Shown here: piece by piece, positions 41,307 through 52,117 of the stretch
How the letters are laid out: each line of letters opens with the position of its first letter
Position numbering within the stretch: position 1 is the stretch's first letter
NCBI RefSeq assembly: GCF_000003815.2
Contig: NC_049989.1
Span: 8,586,251 to 8,650,250 of the forward strand
Reading direction: 5' to 3'
Source of the DNA: Branchiostoma floridae
Lineage: Eukaryota > Chordata > Leptocardii > Amphioxiformes > Branchiostomatidae
DNA: 64,000 nucleotides
Made by a program: the position numbers and the translations under genes
Notes under the pieces: model-generated
What the model was told of the DNA's origin: nothing
Database searches by the model: none
The model's input: only the letters and a program-made list of their open reading frames with translations

Positions 41307-44300
41307 TTAAACCTTTCTGAAATACGTCGATTAGACCCGGGCTCCGTCACAAGCCTAGAATTCGAAACAAGGGCAAGTCAGTCCTGTCTGTTTGTCAGAC
41401 AATAGAAAGTATCTAGCATTAACATTTGCTGGGCTCCAGTAACTGTCTTTTACCCACCGACGTGGAGAGACACCATCCGCAGTGCAAAGAGGGGCAGTTC
41501 TTTTTAAAAATGGCGTTGCTAGCCTTTAAACTTGCCGACTATCTGCAGATTTTGTGGTAGGTGGTTGTCAGAGTAGCCGGCTGCAGTCAATAAACATTAT
41601 GATCAACGCCCCACTAAAAAGCAGTGATCAAATCACTGAGATGACACCTCTGGTGAAGTACCACAGAAAATAAAACTAGAATAAATCTTTCAGCCGTACA
41701 TCTGCTGATCATTATAGAAACGTACGTGGTAGGCCATACTAGCAGTTAGATAGCTCTGTAGAATAATTCACGAGACGTCTCCTTCATTAGGAGAAGTTGT
41801 ACCCCAATTTGTCACACTTCGACTGCGCTTTGAACGTGAACTTCAGAGCCCTGGCTTCAAATAAGTGTTTTCGCTGCCTTTCACGGACGGTTAAGCTCTC
41901 GCGTGGCGGAGTGTGCCAAAATAGCACAGTGCTAATCCCCATTATCCATCATCTACGGAGAGTAGAATTGCCGTTCTCTCATCAGAGCCTGTATCTACAG
42001 TGAGCTGTATCCCACCATCAGACACCGCCACATACGCACATGTGTTCTCTGTACGCTTTTGAAACATCTAATCTATTTTTTTTTTAAAGAATGGCATAGT
42101 GAATTATATGTTGTCTGGGTTTCAAATACGTGAAGAGATTTTGTAAAATATCAATGAAGATGTCGAAAGGAAAAGTTGACCCTAAACTTTTTGTACGGTT
42201 CGATGGTCAACCAATGGCTGTTAGATCGACATATGCCTCCAGACGTGCATTATCACAGACCAGTGACTCAATATAACACGCCTGGCGGATTGCTTATACC
42301 CCCTTCACATTATATACGATCTTCGGACGTTCTTCGCGATCGCAGGAAGGTCGGCTGATTTTAAGATCTTAAGATGGTCTTGCGTATTTTTCGCCTCAAA
42401 ACTGTCCCCTTCACATATACGCGAGGCTCGTGAGATCGACGGTGAATAAATCTATGATAATAAACCTCCCATGACCTCTTGCACGCGGACAAGGTAACAC
42501 AAAACGTTCCTCAAAAAAGGCAAGAGATCAATAAATGTTGCTTATTTTGTTGTCGGAATCTTTTTAACCAATGAATGGAATGCGCGGGCATAATAGAAAT
42601 GACGCAAGAAAAGAAAGTGTGTCACAAAGCCAGCCTACATACTGCCACAGGGGCCACAATGTTAGAATTACCCTCACATTCCCAGAAATTCAATATTTGT
42701 AAACAAACGGAAGTCGGGCGAACGTCGCCCGAACGTTGCCCAACTGACGGGCGTTCTCCATCCGATTTGCGCTCGATGATTAATAACTATGTCTTTGCTC
42801 GCCTATCGGTCTTCAATCGTTGGATTGACGCAAGACTATTGACCGATACCCTTGCAAGGTACACACGATTTGTACGCACAATCTGCGACTCGGTAACGAG
42901 CTGAGCGATTTTGGAGATTTCTGTCGACTAGTCGCATATGTTAAGAACATGTTTCGCTGCACCGCGACCGTCGTAAGACTCCTGAAAACTGCCGGCGATC
43001 CGTAAAAATCGCAAGATGATCGTGAGAACACCGGACGTCTTACTCACGAAAATGTCATTCAGAGTTCGTAAACTAGTCTTCCGATCGAATCGCGCCTATT
43101 GTGAAGGGGGTATTATCGCTGTGGATGTGGACCCATGACGAAAGGGTGAATTTCACGGAATGAATCACGATGTACCGCCCACAGTCTCCCCGCACGAGTT
43201 CCCGTACGGGAAGTTTCCGCATGACAAGGAAACCAAAGATGGTATCGTCTGGATGACCTAATAGGTCAGACGGCTGATGACGTCATCAAAATGATACACA
43301 CCTAACTGAAAGGAAGGTCCGAGACAGTACATGTATCTCTATCGCTACTCTTCACCTCCATGAAAAATTGTTTTGGTGTGTCAGTGAGTTCGCATGTGTG
43401 TCTGTTTGCCTTACTTTACTGATATTTGTACTCATTATAACATAATTGACAACCAATATATTGATTGTAATTATATTTGATATATGTTGGTAATTGTTAA
43501 GGAAGTGAAGGTCAGGGTCAATTCTGGTGTCAGACATTGGTACTACAGTAGAACTACCGGTTTTGCGTTTTTTTTTTGCCTACGCGTTCTATGGTCATTC
43601 TAGGTCTGGGCTCACCAAGCAGATTGCTCTGGAACTACAGGGGCGTTTTTTAATTGTCGCATTTGTTGACGTTATTAACACTAGTGTTACTCAATTTTCA
43701 GGCAAAAATTAGGCCATACAAAAGTGACTATTTTTCACTGTGACTGATATTAGATGTCTGCTATTGTTGTTGCTGTTGGTTGTCTTCATCAAAATAATTC
43801 TGTGTTGTATGCAAGTTCCCATACGTAAGTCAGCATATACTTTTGAACAAGCATAGGGCTCAAATCTTTCTTTGGCTAACAGCACGAATGTATCTATGAG
43901 CGAAACTAGACATGTGATGTAGCTTCTTCAGCGTTGTGATAAGTAATACTCCCAGTAAAACATTTTTAATCGCTATAATTGGTTTAATTGTCAGTGGATG
44001 AACGTTACAAGGATCACGTCTTATTAAGCGTTCTTATACCTTATTATTTATGCATCTGATCATTCGGTCGATCTATTTGTGTTACGTTTAAACGTCTTTG
44101 AAACAGGAATGGATTCATTTTAAGAAAGAGCCTTTCCCCTGCCGCAGCTGCTATGCATATGTATTGTCTTTGGTATTCCCCAAACGCCTCACCGTCGTTG
44201 AATCACTCCCATTTTCTGCGCAACACGCGCTATTTCACCATCCGCCTCCACTCTATTGACCGTGAAATGGCGAACAGAATAGGCGACTACTCCGCCAGCA

Positions 44301-44600
44301 TTACCGTGCCGCGCAATGGAAAATAATCCGTCTTCACTTTTCCGCTAGATGTTGCCTGGAAGTTATGGTGATTGGGTCTTCCTCTATACGTCTCCATAGT
44401 GAAGAAAATGGGAAAATTTGGACGCCTCCCGAAGCATAGTTTCAGAGTTCGGAAGATAAAACAAGAAGTTGTGAGGTACATAGTTTGTCAGGCGACTGGA
44501 AGAAAAATAGAGTAGAGACACATGATCTTTGACTTGGAATCTTGTGCCTCAGTCACTTTCCAAAGGGACCCTGCAGTGGGTGTGCCCGGTCGGGCTGTTT
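41307..44600. other. Intergenic stretch with one Harbinger-like MITE
   Basis: Apart from the element at 42297-43112, only short frames without recognisable domains are seen. Confidence 0.55.
42297..43112. mobile_element. Harbinger-like MITE, copy 2 (816 bp)
   Basis: The left end TACCCCCTTCACATTATATA and right end, reverse complement TACCCCCTTCACAATAGGCG, share the terminus of the 2600-2777 element. TTA flanks both sides (42294-42296 and 43113-43115), a PIF/Harbinger-type TWA duplication. An open frame at 42575-42904 resembles no transposase, so the element appears non-autonomous. Confidence 0.8.
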
Positions 44601-45800
44601 ATTTATTGTTTATTGTTCATTAACTCCTTTAGTTGTTAACATTCAATGCAACAACTAATCTTCCAGGAGTAATACACATAATACTTTGACACATACAGTT
44701 TGCAACATACACACATACTACATGTCAATAAAAAATCATTAAACAAAACGCATGTGCCTTATCCAAAAATCATCAAGCCCCTCATGTGTCTTAAGCTAAG
44801 TCTCGCATATGTTTCACCAGCTGCCGTCTGAAATTCCTGGATGTGTTCGCAGTTTGCAGCTCATGTGATAGTTTGTTCCAATCTGATGCTGCTCTATATG
44901 TGAAGGATTTTTTCAGGCTGTTTGTTTTTGGTTTTTCAGTTCTTAAGTTTTGCCGTGCCGCGTGTCTTGTATGATAACTATGCTGGCCCGATACCAAATG
45001 TAGTCTACTGTACAATAAAGACGGCTCCCTGGCAAGGAGTACCTTATGTAATGTACACATGCTGCTTACATAGAGTCTCTCGCTTACAGTCAACCATGAT
45101 AAGACATTGTGCATATGCTTGATCGGGGTGCGGTTAGTTCCCAGGGTAAGTCTGCCTGCTTTATTCTGCATCACTTGTAGCGCGGCGATGTTCTTTTGTG
45201 TAGTAGAAGCCCAAACCGCTGCACAGTAGTCAAGATGTTGCAAGGTAAGTGTTTCTGTTAACATTTTCACCAAGGACTGATCCAAGTATGTTACGCTCCT
45301 TCTGATGGCGCCCAGGGACCTAGCCATTTTCTTTATGGTTTCTTCTACATGAAGGTTCCACGTGAGACACTCATCCAAGGTGCTCCCAAGTAGCTTCATT
45401 GTTGTTACTTGTTGTACAGGACATCCGTTAGCAAACAAGGTGAGTTTCGGTTTCTTTGACATTTTGGGTCTACTCCCAAGCAACATACACATTGTCTTAT
45501 TTGCATTCAAGAACAGTCTGTTTAGCCTCACCCAGTTACATATATTATTCAAATCTTCCTGTAAATTGACCGTTACTGTTTCCACTGATGGTGAGCACGT
45601 GTATGCAGATGTGTCGTCTGCGTACATTCCGGGGATCGTTTCCCTCACGGCAAAAGGTAGGTCATTTGTAAATATTGTGAACAGCAAGGGGCCAAGGCAA
45701 CTACCTTGGGGTACGCCACAATACCCCAATTGTGATATGAGGGATGATACTGTTTTTCGGGACTATAGACTTTCTTCACTACAATTTTTGTATGCAGGAT
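44600..45800 (-). mobile_element. 5'-truncated non-LTR retrotransposon (LINE)
   Basis: The body is the RT-encoding frame at 44791-45729, extending a little upstream in frame (RKTVSSLISQLGYCGVPQGS) to roughly 45780 before sequence continuity is lost. A non-coding 3' part continues to about 44600. Truncation at the 5' side is the normal outcome of incomplete target-primed reverse transcription. Target duplications were not identified. Confidence 0.7.
44791..45729 (-). pseudogene. Reverse transcriptase, C-terminal half of a LINE ORF2
   Basis: The 312-codon frame shows GVPQGSCLGPLLFTIFTNDL (RT block 4), YADDT (the catalytic block 5 Y/F-A-D-D motif), and KLLGSTLDECLTWNLHVEE (block 7 region L-G-x-x-L-D). 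It ends with AASDWNKLSHELQTANTSRN, the usual C-terminus of CR1/Jockey-type ORF2. The endonuclease domain and RT fingers are missing, so it cannot be autonomous. The remaining frame has no stop over about 940 bp, which suggests a fairly recent insertion. It would have acted in target-primed reverse transcription. Confidence 0.9.
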
Positions 45801-46560
45801 TTTTTGTATAGTTAAATGCTACGGTTCACTTTGGAAAAAAAGGCCCCTCTGGATAGTTAACTGGGCGTTTTTTGCACATTCGGGAGTGACCCTACGTGAC
45901 CCAGTGGAGCACACACTGCGACTACCGGGCTATTTGTGACACCTGGATGATTGTTTCCAAAACTTGCAGTTAGAATCATCCTGCGACAAATAGACGCTGT
46001 GACTTAAATGAAAACACCGAGAGGTACTCCAGCAGTATACGACAGCTCGTCCACCGGAACAAATGTGTGGCTTAGGATCCCGGCCGGGACTACATTTGCA
46101 TACCCCCTTCCCTTGGATACCGGTGCAAATGTGACCGTAGCTTTTCCCGTTTTTAATTGGGGTATAACAAAATCAAAAAAGAAGGGAAACTAGACAAGAG
46201 ACACCAGAGGTTTTTTTTCACTGTTTTCATTTTTTGGCAACATTTCAAAGGACACGCGAAAGAAGAAGGAATGAAGAAGGGATGTGTCAAGCTCCCCACG
46301 ACAGCTTACTTGTCTTGTAGGGTGTCTCAACCAATTAATGATCTATCCATCTAGATGTCGTGTCTTCCCAGCTTTGTAGAACTTACTAAGGTATCATTTT
46401 CACCCGTGGGATGCTGAATCTATTTCAGATACTTCGATCTTTACACTACAGATCCGTCTTCTCAAAGTACGTACTTCCCGTGTCCTTGGTAACCTTTCTA
46501 GGCCATTTTCGATTTCAAATAAAGACCTTCGCAAAAGCCTAATGGTGATATTTTAGACTA

Positions 46561-48713
46561 TAAGTAGGCATGTCAAACCTACCCCCTTCCCGCATTAGAA
46601 CGAAGCGGCCCGCGGGGCCGTAAATGTTTTTCAAAAAATCTTAAAAATCAACCGCTTGATTAATGCCAATCAAAATCCTTGTCTATAATCTATGGAATGT
46701 TGACTACGATACTATCTGATTTTTAGTTGACAATATCCATATAATAAGGAGCTAAAAATCATAAAAGTTGGAGATACAGCCGGAAAAATGCCCCGTTTTG
46801 ACTCCGCGCGCGCGGCACGCTATTTCGAAGGCCGCCCGGCGGAGATGCAAATTTCAACTCAAAAGCCACAAGCCGCCGTGCATCGGAGAACTCTGGGAAT
46901 GATTCCAGGTGAAAGAGCAGAGATCAAGGTTCACTCCAGTGGTTGCACAATTTTGCTACGTCATTCCTGGCGGAAGTTATGGGCCAGAGTAGGGAAACCT
47001 CCGAAAGTAAGTGGATATTTTTGCCATTTTTCTTGAATTTAGCAATTTTGTTCATACACAGTGACAAATATAGATATATTGCGCTAATCATGGTGTAGTT
47101 TCTGTTTCTATTTACGCGAGTTTGGCTTGTGGCTTTAGCGATGCGATTTGAGAGTTTTTTTGGCAGCCCGCGCACGGCCGTGGAGGGGGAGGGGGGCGTG
47201 ACATCACGGACGTCCGCGGACATTGTCTGCGCTATAAATTCAACATATCATCATAAATTCTGCGCTATTTGACCACAGAATGGCAAAATATTTTATGTAT
47301 TGTGTAGAATACCTTTCATAACCGATGATGTGGCATATTTTGTAACCAAAAAAACGTTTCACTATCGTAAATGATATGTTGCGTGCAGACACGTTATCGC
47401 CATGCTCAATCGGAATTTTTTCAGTTGCATGGTATTAATTTCGAGATCATTTTTAATTTTCTAGTTGACACAAAAGGGACATATCCTGGGCAGATCAGCG
47501 GAAACAGCAAATTAGAGACGTGTCAAAACTGCTCACCAGAGACAAGGCTGCAGACACCGAGACAACAGATCAAGTTTAGACACGACATGTTTGGAGTTGC
47601 AATAATTGGTGACGAACATTGAAAGTTATTTGATCTTATTGTTTTGATTTTTAAAGAAGAAAAGCTAAGTTAAGAGAAACTGAATAGAAAAGCAACCTAC
47701 TAATAATAATCAGAAAGTTACTTGAACTAAACAGTTATTTTTTAGAATGGGTAAAACATGTATGCATACTAATTAGCACTTACTATTACTGATGTCATTA
47801 ATTACGATGTTAATTAGGACAACTGCTAATTAAGCATTTGATTGTTAAAAGTTCTTTAAAGTAACATGCAATTTACATCTGTACAACCCATTTAAGTATG
47901 CCTACAACATAAATGTGATTAAATTTTTAAAAGCCAATGTGTGGATAGTTTTCACCATATATGTATCATTAGCATTTTGCTAATTAGCATAAATTCTTAA
48001 TTATTTATTGATGTTCCTGTGTGGATACATTCCTGTACTTACGTCAACATGCAATATAGGTTAGCACTGTCTATTCTTATTTCAGGGAACATGTAATTCA
48101 AATATGGACAAGTGATACAATTACATGTGTTGTTGGAAGTACTTTAGGGTAATAACCCTCATTTGCATATTTTGTAATTAATGAAAACTACAAAAATACT
48201 TATTTTTTTAATGATTAGTCTTACTTTGAATTAGAAACGTGAAGTTCTTTCTTAAGCTTGTAGCATGTTTAAGAAATGCATATTAATTGAATGGTACTAT
48301 TGTGGATGAGTAGATTAATTAGGGTTAATTAGGATTAATTAATACAAAGTAATGATGATATGTCGAGAAAACAATATTATAGTCTGTCCAGTAATATTAT
48401 CTTCATGTGCTGAAAATTTGAAGAACATTTGTTAAAGCGTTTGGAAGATACATTAAAAAGTGTGTAAATAACTGTGTGCTTGTGGTCATTTTCGGTGCCA
48501 TGTCGAGGTCAACTGTTCCCATAGGGCTAATAGATAAGCCTCTTCTAATAAAAACGTGCAACTTTTCAACTTTGAAAAATTCTAGAAAATTTCAACATCG
48601 TCGGATTTCAACACAATAAAAAGCATTGTAATCAGAAGAATCTGATCTGTAATTTGAAAGCAGTTTCAGCAACTTTAACCTTAACCAAAATTTTGGTGTG
48701 ACATGCCTACTTA
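46561..48713. mobile_element. 2.15-kb TA-flanked DNA element with short TIRs
   Basis: TAAGTAGGCATGTCA at the left end is perfectly inverted at the right end (TGACATGCCTACTTA), with TA outside each end (46559-46560 and 48714-48715). The first 700 bp are GC-rich and the remainder is AT-rich with many TTAAT/AATTAGC tracts. No transposase is recognisable. An ATG-initiated frame at 46788-47008 is followed by a consensus donor. Confidence 0.7.
46788..47008 (+). CDS. Unrecognised ORF or first exon inside the TA-flanked element
   Basis: The frame begins MPRFDSARAARYFEGRPAEM and stays open to ARVGKPPK at a consensus donor AAA|GTAAGT (47009 onward). It is basic and rich in Arg/Ala/Gly. It matches no family I know. 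It could be the first exon of an ancestral element-encoded protein, a captured host exon, or a GC-driven chance frame. No partner exon was identified. Confidence 0.2.
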
Positions 48714-48949
48714 TAACCCCAAATGTATAACGTATGAGTGACTGTAGTCTACCTTCCGACAGCTCTGTGACAGTTAATGTGTTGTTTGTTGAATAGGATT
48801 TACTCACCATATAACGTACATTTAACAGGATTAGACAGAAAAATGTGTGGCTTCCAACTAACGAGTTGGTCTCACGGGATTCGCTTCAGTGTCAATCGAT
48901 TCATAAATTGATACATTCGCAATAGAAGCACGATAAATGAACAAATTTG

Positions 48950-49205
48950 GGACCGCGTGGCGCAGTGGTAGCATGTGCGGATCTGCACCGAGAGGTGGCG
49001 GGTTCGAATCCGCCTGCCGTGCCACCGATCTTGTGCCCTTGGGAAAGGCACTTTACACGACTTTCCCCACATGCCCCGGAGAGGAGATAGGCGCCGCCAG
49101 GGGACTAAAATGCCTATTGATACAGCACAACATGTTGTGCTGCCCCTACGGCTAATTAATCAGCCTACGGCTGATTAAAAGGCTATGGGACGAACGAACG
49201 AATGA
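48950..49205 (+). mobile_element. tRNA-derived SINE
   Basis: An A-box-like GTGGCGCAGTGGTAGC (48957-48972) and an exact B box GGTTCGAATCC (49010-49020) sit about 40 bp apart, as in a polymerase III promoter from a tRNA. The fold is not a full tRNA. A body with CCTTGGGAAAGGCACTTTAC follows, a motif widespread in animal SINE bodies, and the element ends in an (ACGA)n-type tail. It would be mobilised in trans by a LINE. Confidence 0.8.
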
Positions 49206-49360
49206 AATGAACAAAACGTAGAGAAAATAATAAGAAATGCTCTTCACAATTAACCAAATCAGTTTAGGAAGTCATCCAATGATCAATAATCACTGGTTCC
49301 ACGTGGGGGTGGGGGATACAAGCTGCGCTGATCAGGTTTGGTTTTGGATCACCTTCTTCC

Positions 49361-49393
49361 CGCCACAGCGCCACCTAGAGGCGAGAAGTAGAA
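49361..49393 (-). promoter_or_regulatory. CTCF-like motif in the repeated 32-bp block, reverse orientation
   Basis: On the minus strand CCTCTAGGTGGCGC matches the CTCF core except the third base. The surrounding sequence (TCTACTTCTCGCC before, TGTGGCG after) is the same block as at 15262-15293 with two differences. Confidence 0.35.
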
Positions 49394-51029
49394 CCTTCCT
49401 GGGTATTGCTTGAAATCTGGACATACTTAGAAGTGACACATGTTTCAGCACCAAGGACAGGGACTCCTGCAGCAGCTAATTTAACTTCAGATTGGTCATT
49501 AGATTATATTTCACTCTCATAGCAAGCAATATTTAATGAGAAAATAAGCTTTTTTTAAGAAAAGAAATTTCGACCGAATCTCTTCTACAGTTATCTAACC
49601 CGAGTGCTGTAGACAATGATGTTTCCATGCGTGTGTGACGTCAGCACGGGGTCACAGTTAGTCGGAAGTCGGTAACGACCCCCCTCCCCCCCGACTCGGT
49701 TAAGAGAAGGTTGGTATGACCTGATGTAGCTGGCCTCTTTCACTCTTCTCAAAAGAAGTCGGGTTCCGTGTCCAAAAAGTGGACCCTTTTCAAGCATTTG
49801 GTATCACCCTGAGACTCATGTGGATGTGTTCCGGAATATAAGTACAGCGCCATTGATAACATGTAAGAAAATGATTCACCGCAAGTCTTGTTATTACTGC
49901 AGTAAGCCTGATTTGTCCCAGACAATCGATCGAGATTTGATCATGCAGATACCTCAGTCGGGAATCCTGCATTTCTTTTCTTCATCCCATTATTGATTAT
50001 GCCTGATCTAATAAATCTTTTATGGAGGTGTCGACATACAAGGGATTAACTTCAACTTTCATGGATCCAATCTATTAAAATGGCATCGTGCCATCAGACA
50101 ACATTCAAAGTGCCGGCATATATGACAAGGGTACGCTTGGGTTTTCAGTATAGAAACTTTAGATTTATAGGGTAATATGTTTTTACATCTGCGTACAAGA
50201 ACTCAATAAAACTAATAAGAATAATAGAATAAGAGACAGCAATAGACATAATTTTAGAAAAGGAATACCCACCGTTGTTAGAAAGAAAGACGTTTTGTTC
50301 GGAGCCCCAAACTGCACACTGAATTAGCATCATAACAATTGCAAAATACTCAGCTTTTATCTAGAGGTCGATATGTTGAGATAATGCTAGACAGCTTATG
50401 ACTTTTATGTGCATCTCCTCTTTATTCAACTGCTTACAGCGTAGTATTGAAACATTATGCGCATGTCAAAAGATATGTTAAGTTGCACGAGCAATGGATT
50501 TGTGACAATAATGGTTAGATGGAACTATGGCATGCGACTATAGAAGGAAGTACTGTGGCCGACATTGTTCCTTCGCCTTAACAGTTATATCTTCTCGGGG
50601 AAAATTCTTATTCATACAATTATCTTTCGTTCTTGATGCACAATTAATCTTGTATGTAATAAAGATTGTCTGAGTTTCCTATTGAAAAACTTTAGTTTCT
50701 TTTTAGATATATCAAATCACTGCTGCATAGGAAACATTATTGTCGTTCTTGAAGACTATCTAGGCGTGACATTGTGTTATATACAATGTATGGGCTTCTA
50801 ACTAAAATGCACTTTTCGAGATGTACCCACTGAAGTATGACTGTGAAACCATTTACTGTTGCACCGTCTCCTTATCTATTTCCGGGAATATGCTGTACAC
50901 TCCACGTGCTCTGCATTATCAATCTATGCTGAAGTGTTCCCCTGTCCCAACGGAATCATGACGGGTTACTCGATTCGATTTCACCGTCCACCGCTCTATA
51001 ACAAGGCAGTCACCACTGGCCTCACTGCA

Positions 51030-51150
51030 CCCGAAGTGCTTTCGCACCGGAGATCGTTTCATTAAAGATTTGGACATATCTATCCGCCAGTTCAAACCCT
51101 TTAATGTTCATTGAGGCAGAGGAGTCTGCCAAAAATATCAAATACATAAC
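51030..51150 (-). pseudogene. Possible VWA-domain fragment
   Basis: The minus frame encodes VMYLIFLADSSASMNIKGFE followed by LADRYVQIFNETI. A hydrophobic strand, DxSxS (the MIDAS metal-binding signature) and an amphipathic helix fit the start of a von Willebrand factor A domain. No second VWA motif or clear exon partners were found. It may be an isolated exon, a degraded copy or chance. Confidence 0.25.
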
Positions 51151-51900
51151 TTCCCTATGCTGACATGGACATAGTGGTTCGATCGTTGTATCTGTGCCAA
51201 TGATCGCGCTATGACTTTTTTCCGGAATATTCAGCACGGCCTGTTGCCTGTCCAATAGAGTACGCTGTGAGGAATGTGAGATGAGCGATAGCGGCGAGGG
51301 CTGCGCAGAGTGGGAAAGATGGGACGCGTAGCGTCACACTCACCAGACGGAATATGGGCCTTTTGAATATTCAGTGATATTGAACATTCATGGCTACCAC
51401 GTTCAGTAGCGTGTGTGATTTGATAGCAACACGCCGACCGTCTGTAGATGTAATATTCATGGCGTTATAGACAAGAGGCACGCCTTTTCGACCTGTATCT
51501 CAGAAACCATGAGCCATTCACGCCTGTTGAAAGTAAGCTGTACGGAGATCCACTGTCAGCTGACCAGGCGGCAATAGTATTCTGATACCGTTTGATATAC
51601 AGAAGGGACTGTACAAATATCTATGGTAGGGTCGTGAATATACGACCATGGTGTTGTTGGTGAATCTCCCCCTGCAAGTCGAAGCGTGAAGATCTACGAT
51701 AACTCGGACCATCAACCTGCGGAGTGAAGACACTGGTAGAATGTGTAGCCTTCAGTGCATCATTGTCAGCCAGGCCAGCCGCATGCTCAAAGCTGTATAG
51801 CCAAATATTGCCGCCTCTCATTGTTATTTAATGTTTGTAGTAGATATACAGGTTGTTTTGGCTACTGAAGGAGTGTGAGCCAGGGGGTGCAGACGGCATT

Positions 51901-52117
51901 ATGGCGGTCAGATTGGACGGGTACGAGCTGAGGGAACAGGGACAGGTGTTGGAGAGAGAACGCCCGAGTCTGAAGGAACTGCAGCATCTCGACGGTTTCT
52001 CCTGGAACGACCGCATCGCCGCTACAAATCGCTTGGACCTGACACCAGATTCCCCCGAAGAGCCCCTGAACACGGGCCGCGTGCGGCCTACACGAGCTCT
52101 CGGGCTAGTTGTGGCAG
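51901..52117 (+). CDS. Exon 1 of the acidic protein gene
   Basis: An ATG in strong Kozak context (A at -3, G at +4) starts MAVRLDGYELREQGQVLERE. It continues with SLKELQHLDGFSWNDRIAAT and LTPDSPEEPLNTG, and ends ALGLVVA plus one base at a GTATGT donor. The N-terminal 35 residues have helix-forming, charged character. The frame stays open past the donor, so a read-through product would continue to 52275 without it. Confidence 0.6.

Larger units (their letters stand above)
48716..51900. other. Intergenic stretch with SINE and unassigned frames
   Basis: It holds the SINE at 48950-49205, a CTCF-like block at 49361-49393 and a possible VWA-like fragment near 51.03-51.15 kb. Nothing else was recognised. 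Confidence 0.5.

Noticed and set aside
42575-42904. 109-codon ORF in the larger Harbinger-like MITE
   Set aside because: No transposase or Myb-like motif; length is within chance expectation.
51853-51900. Upstream extension of exon 1 of the acidic protein gene
   Set aside because: It begins at a TTG, whereas the ATG at 51901 has a strong Kozak context.
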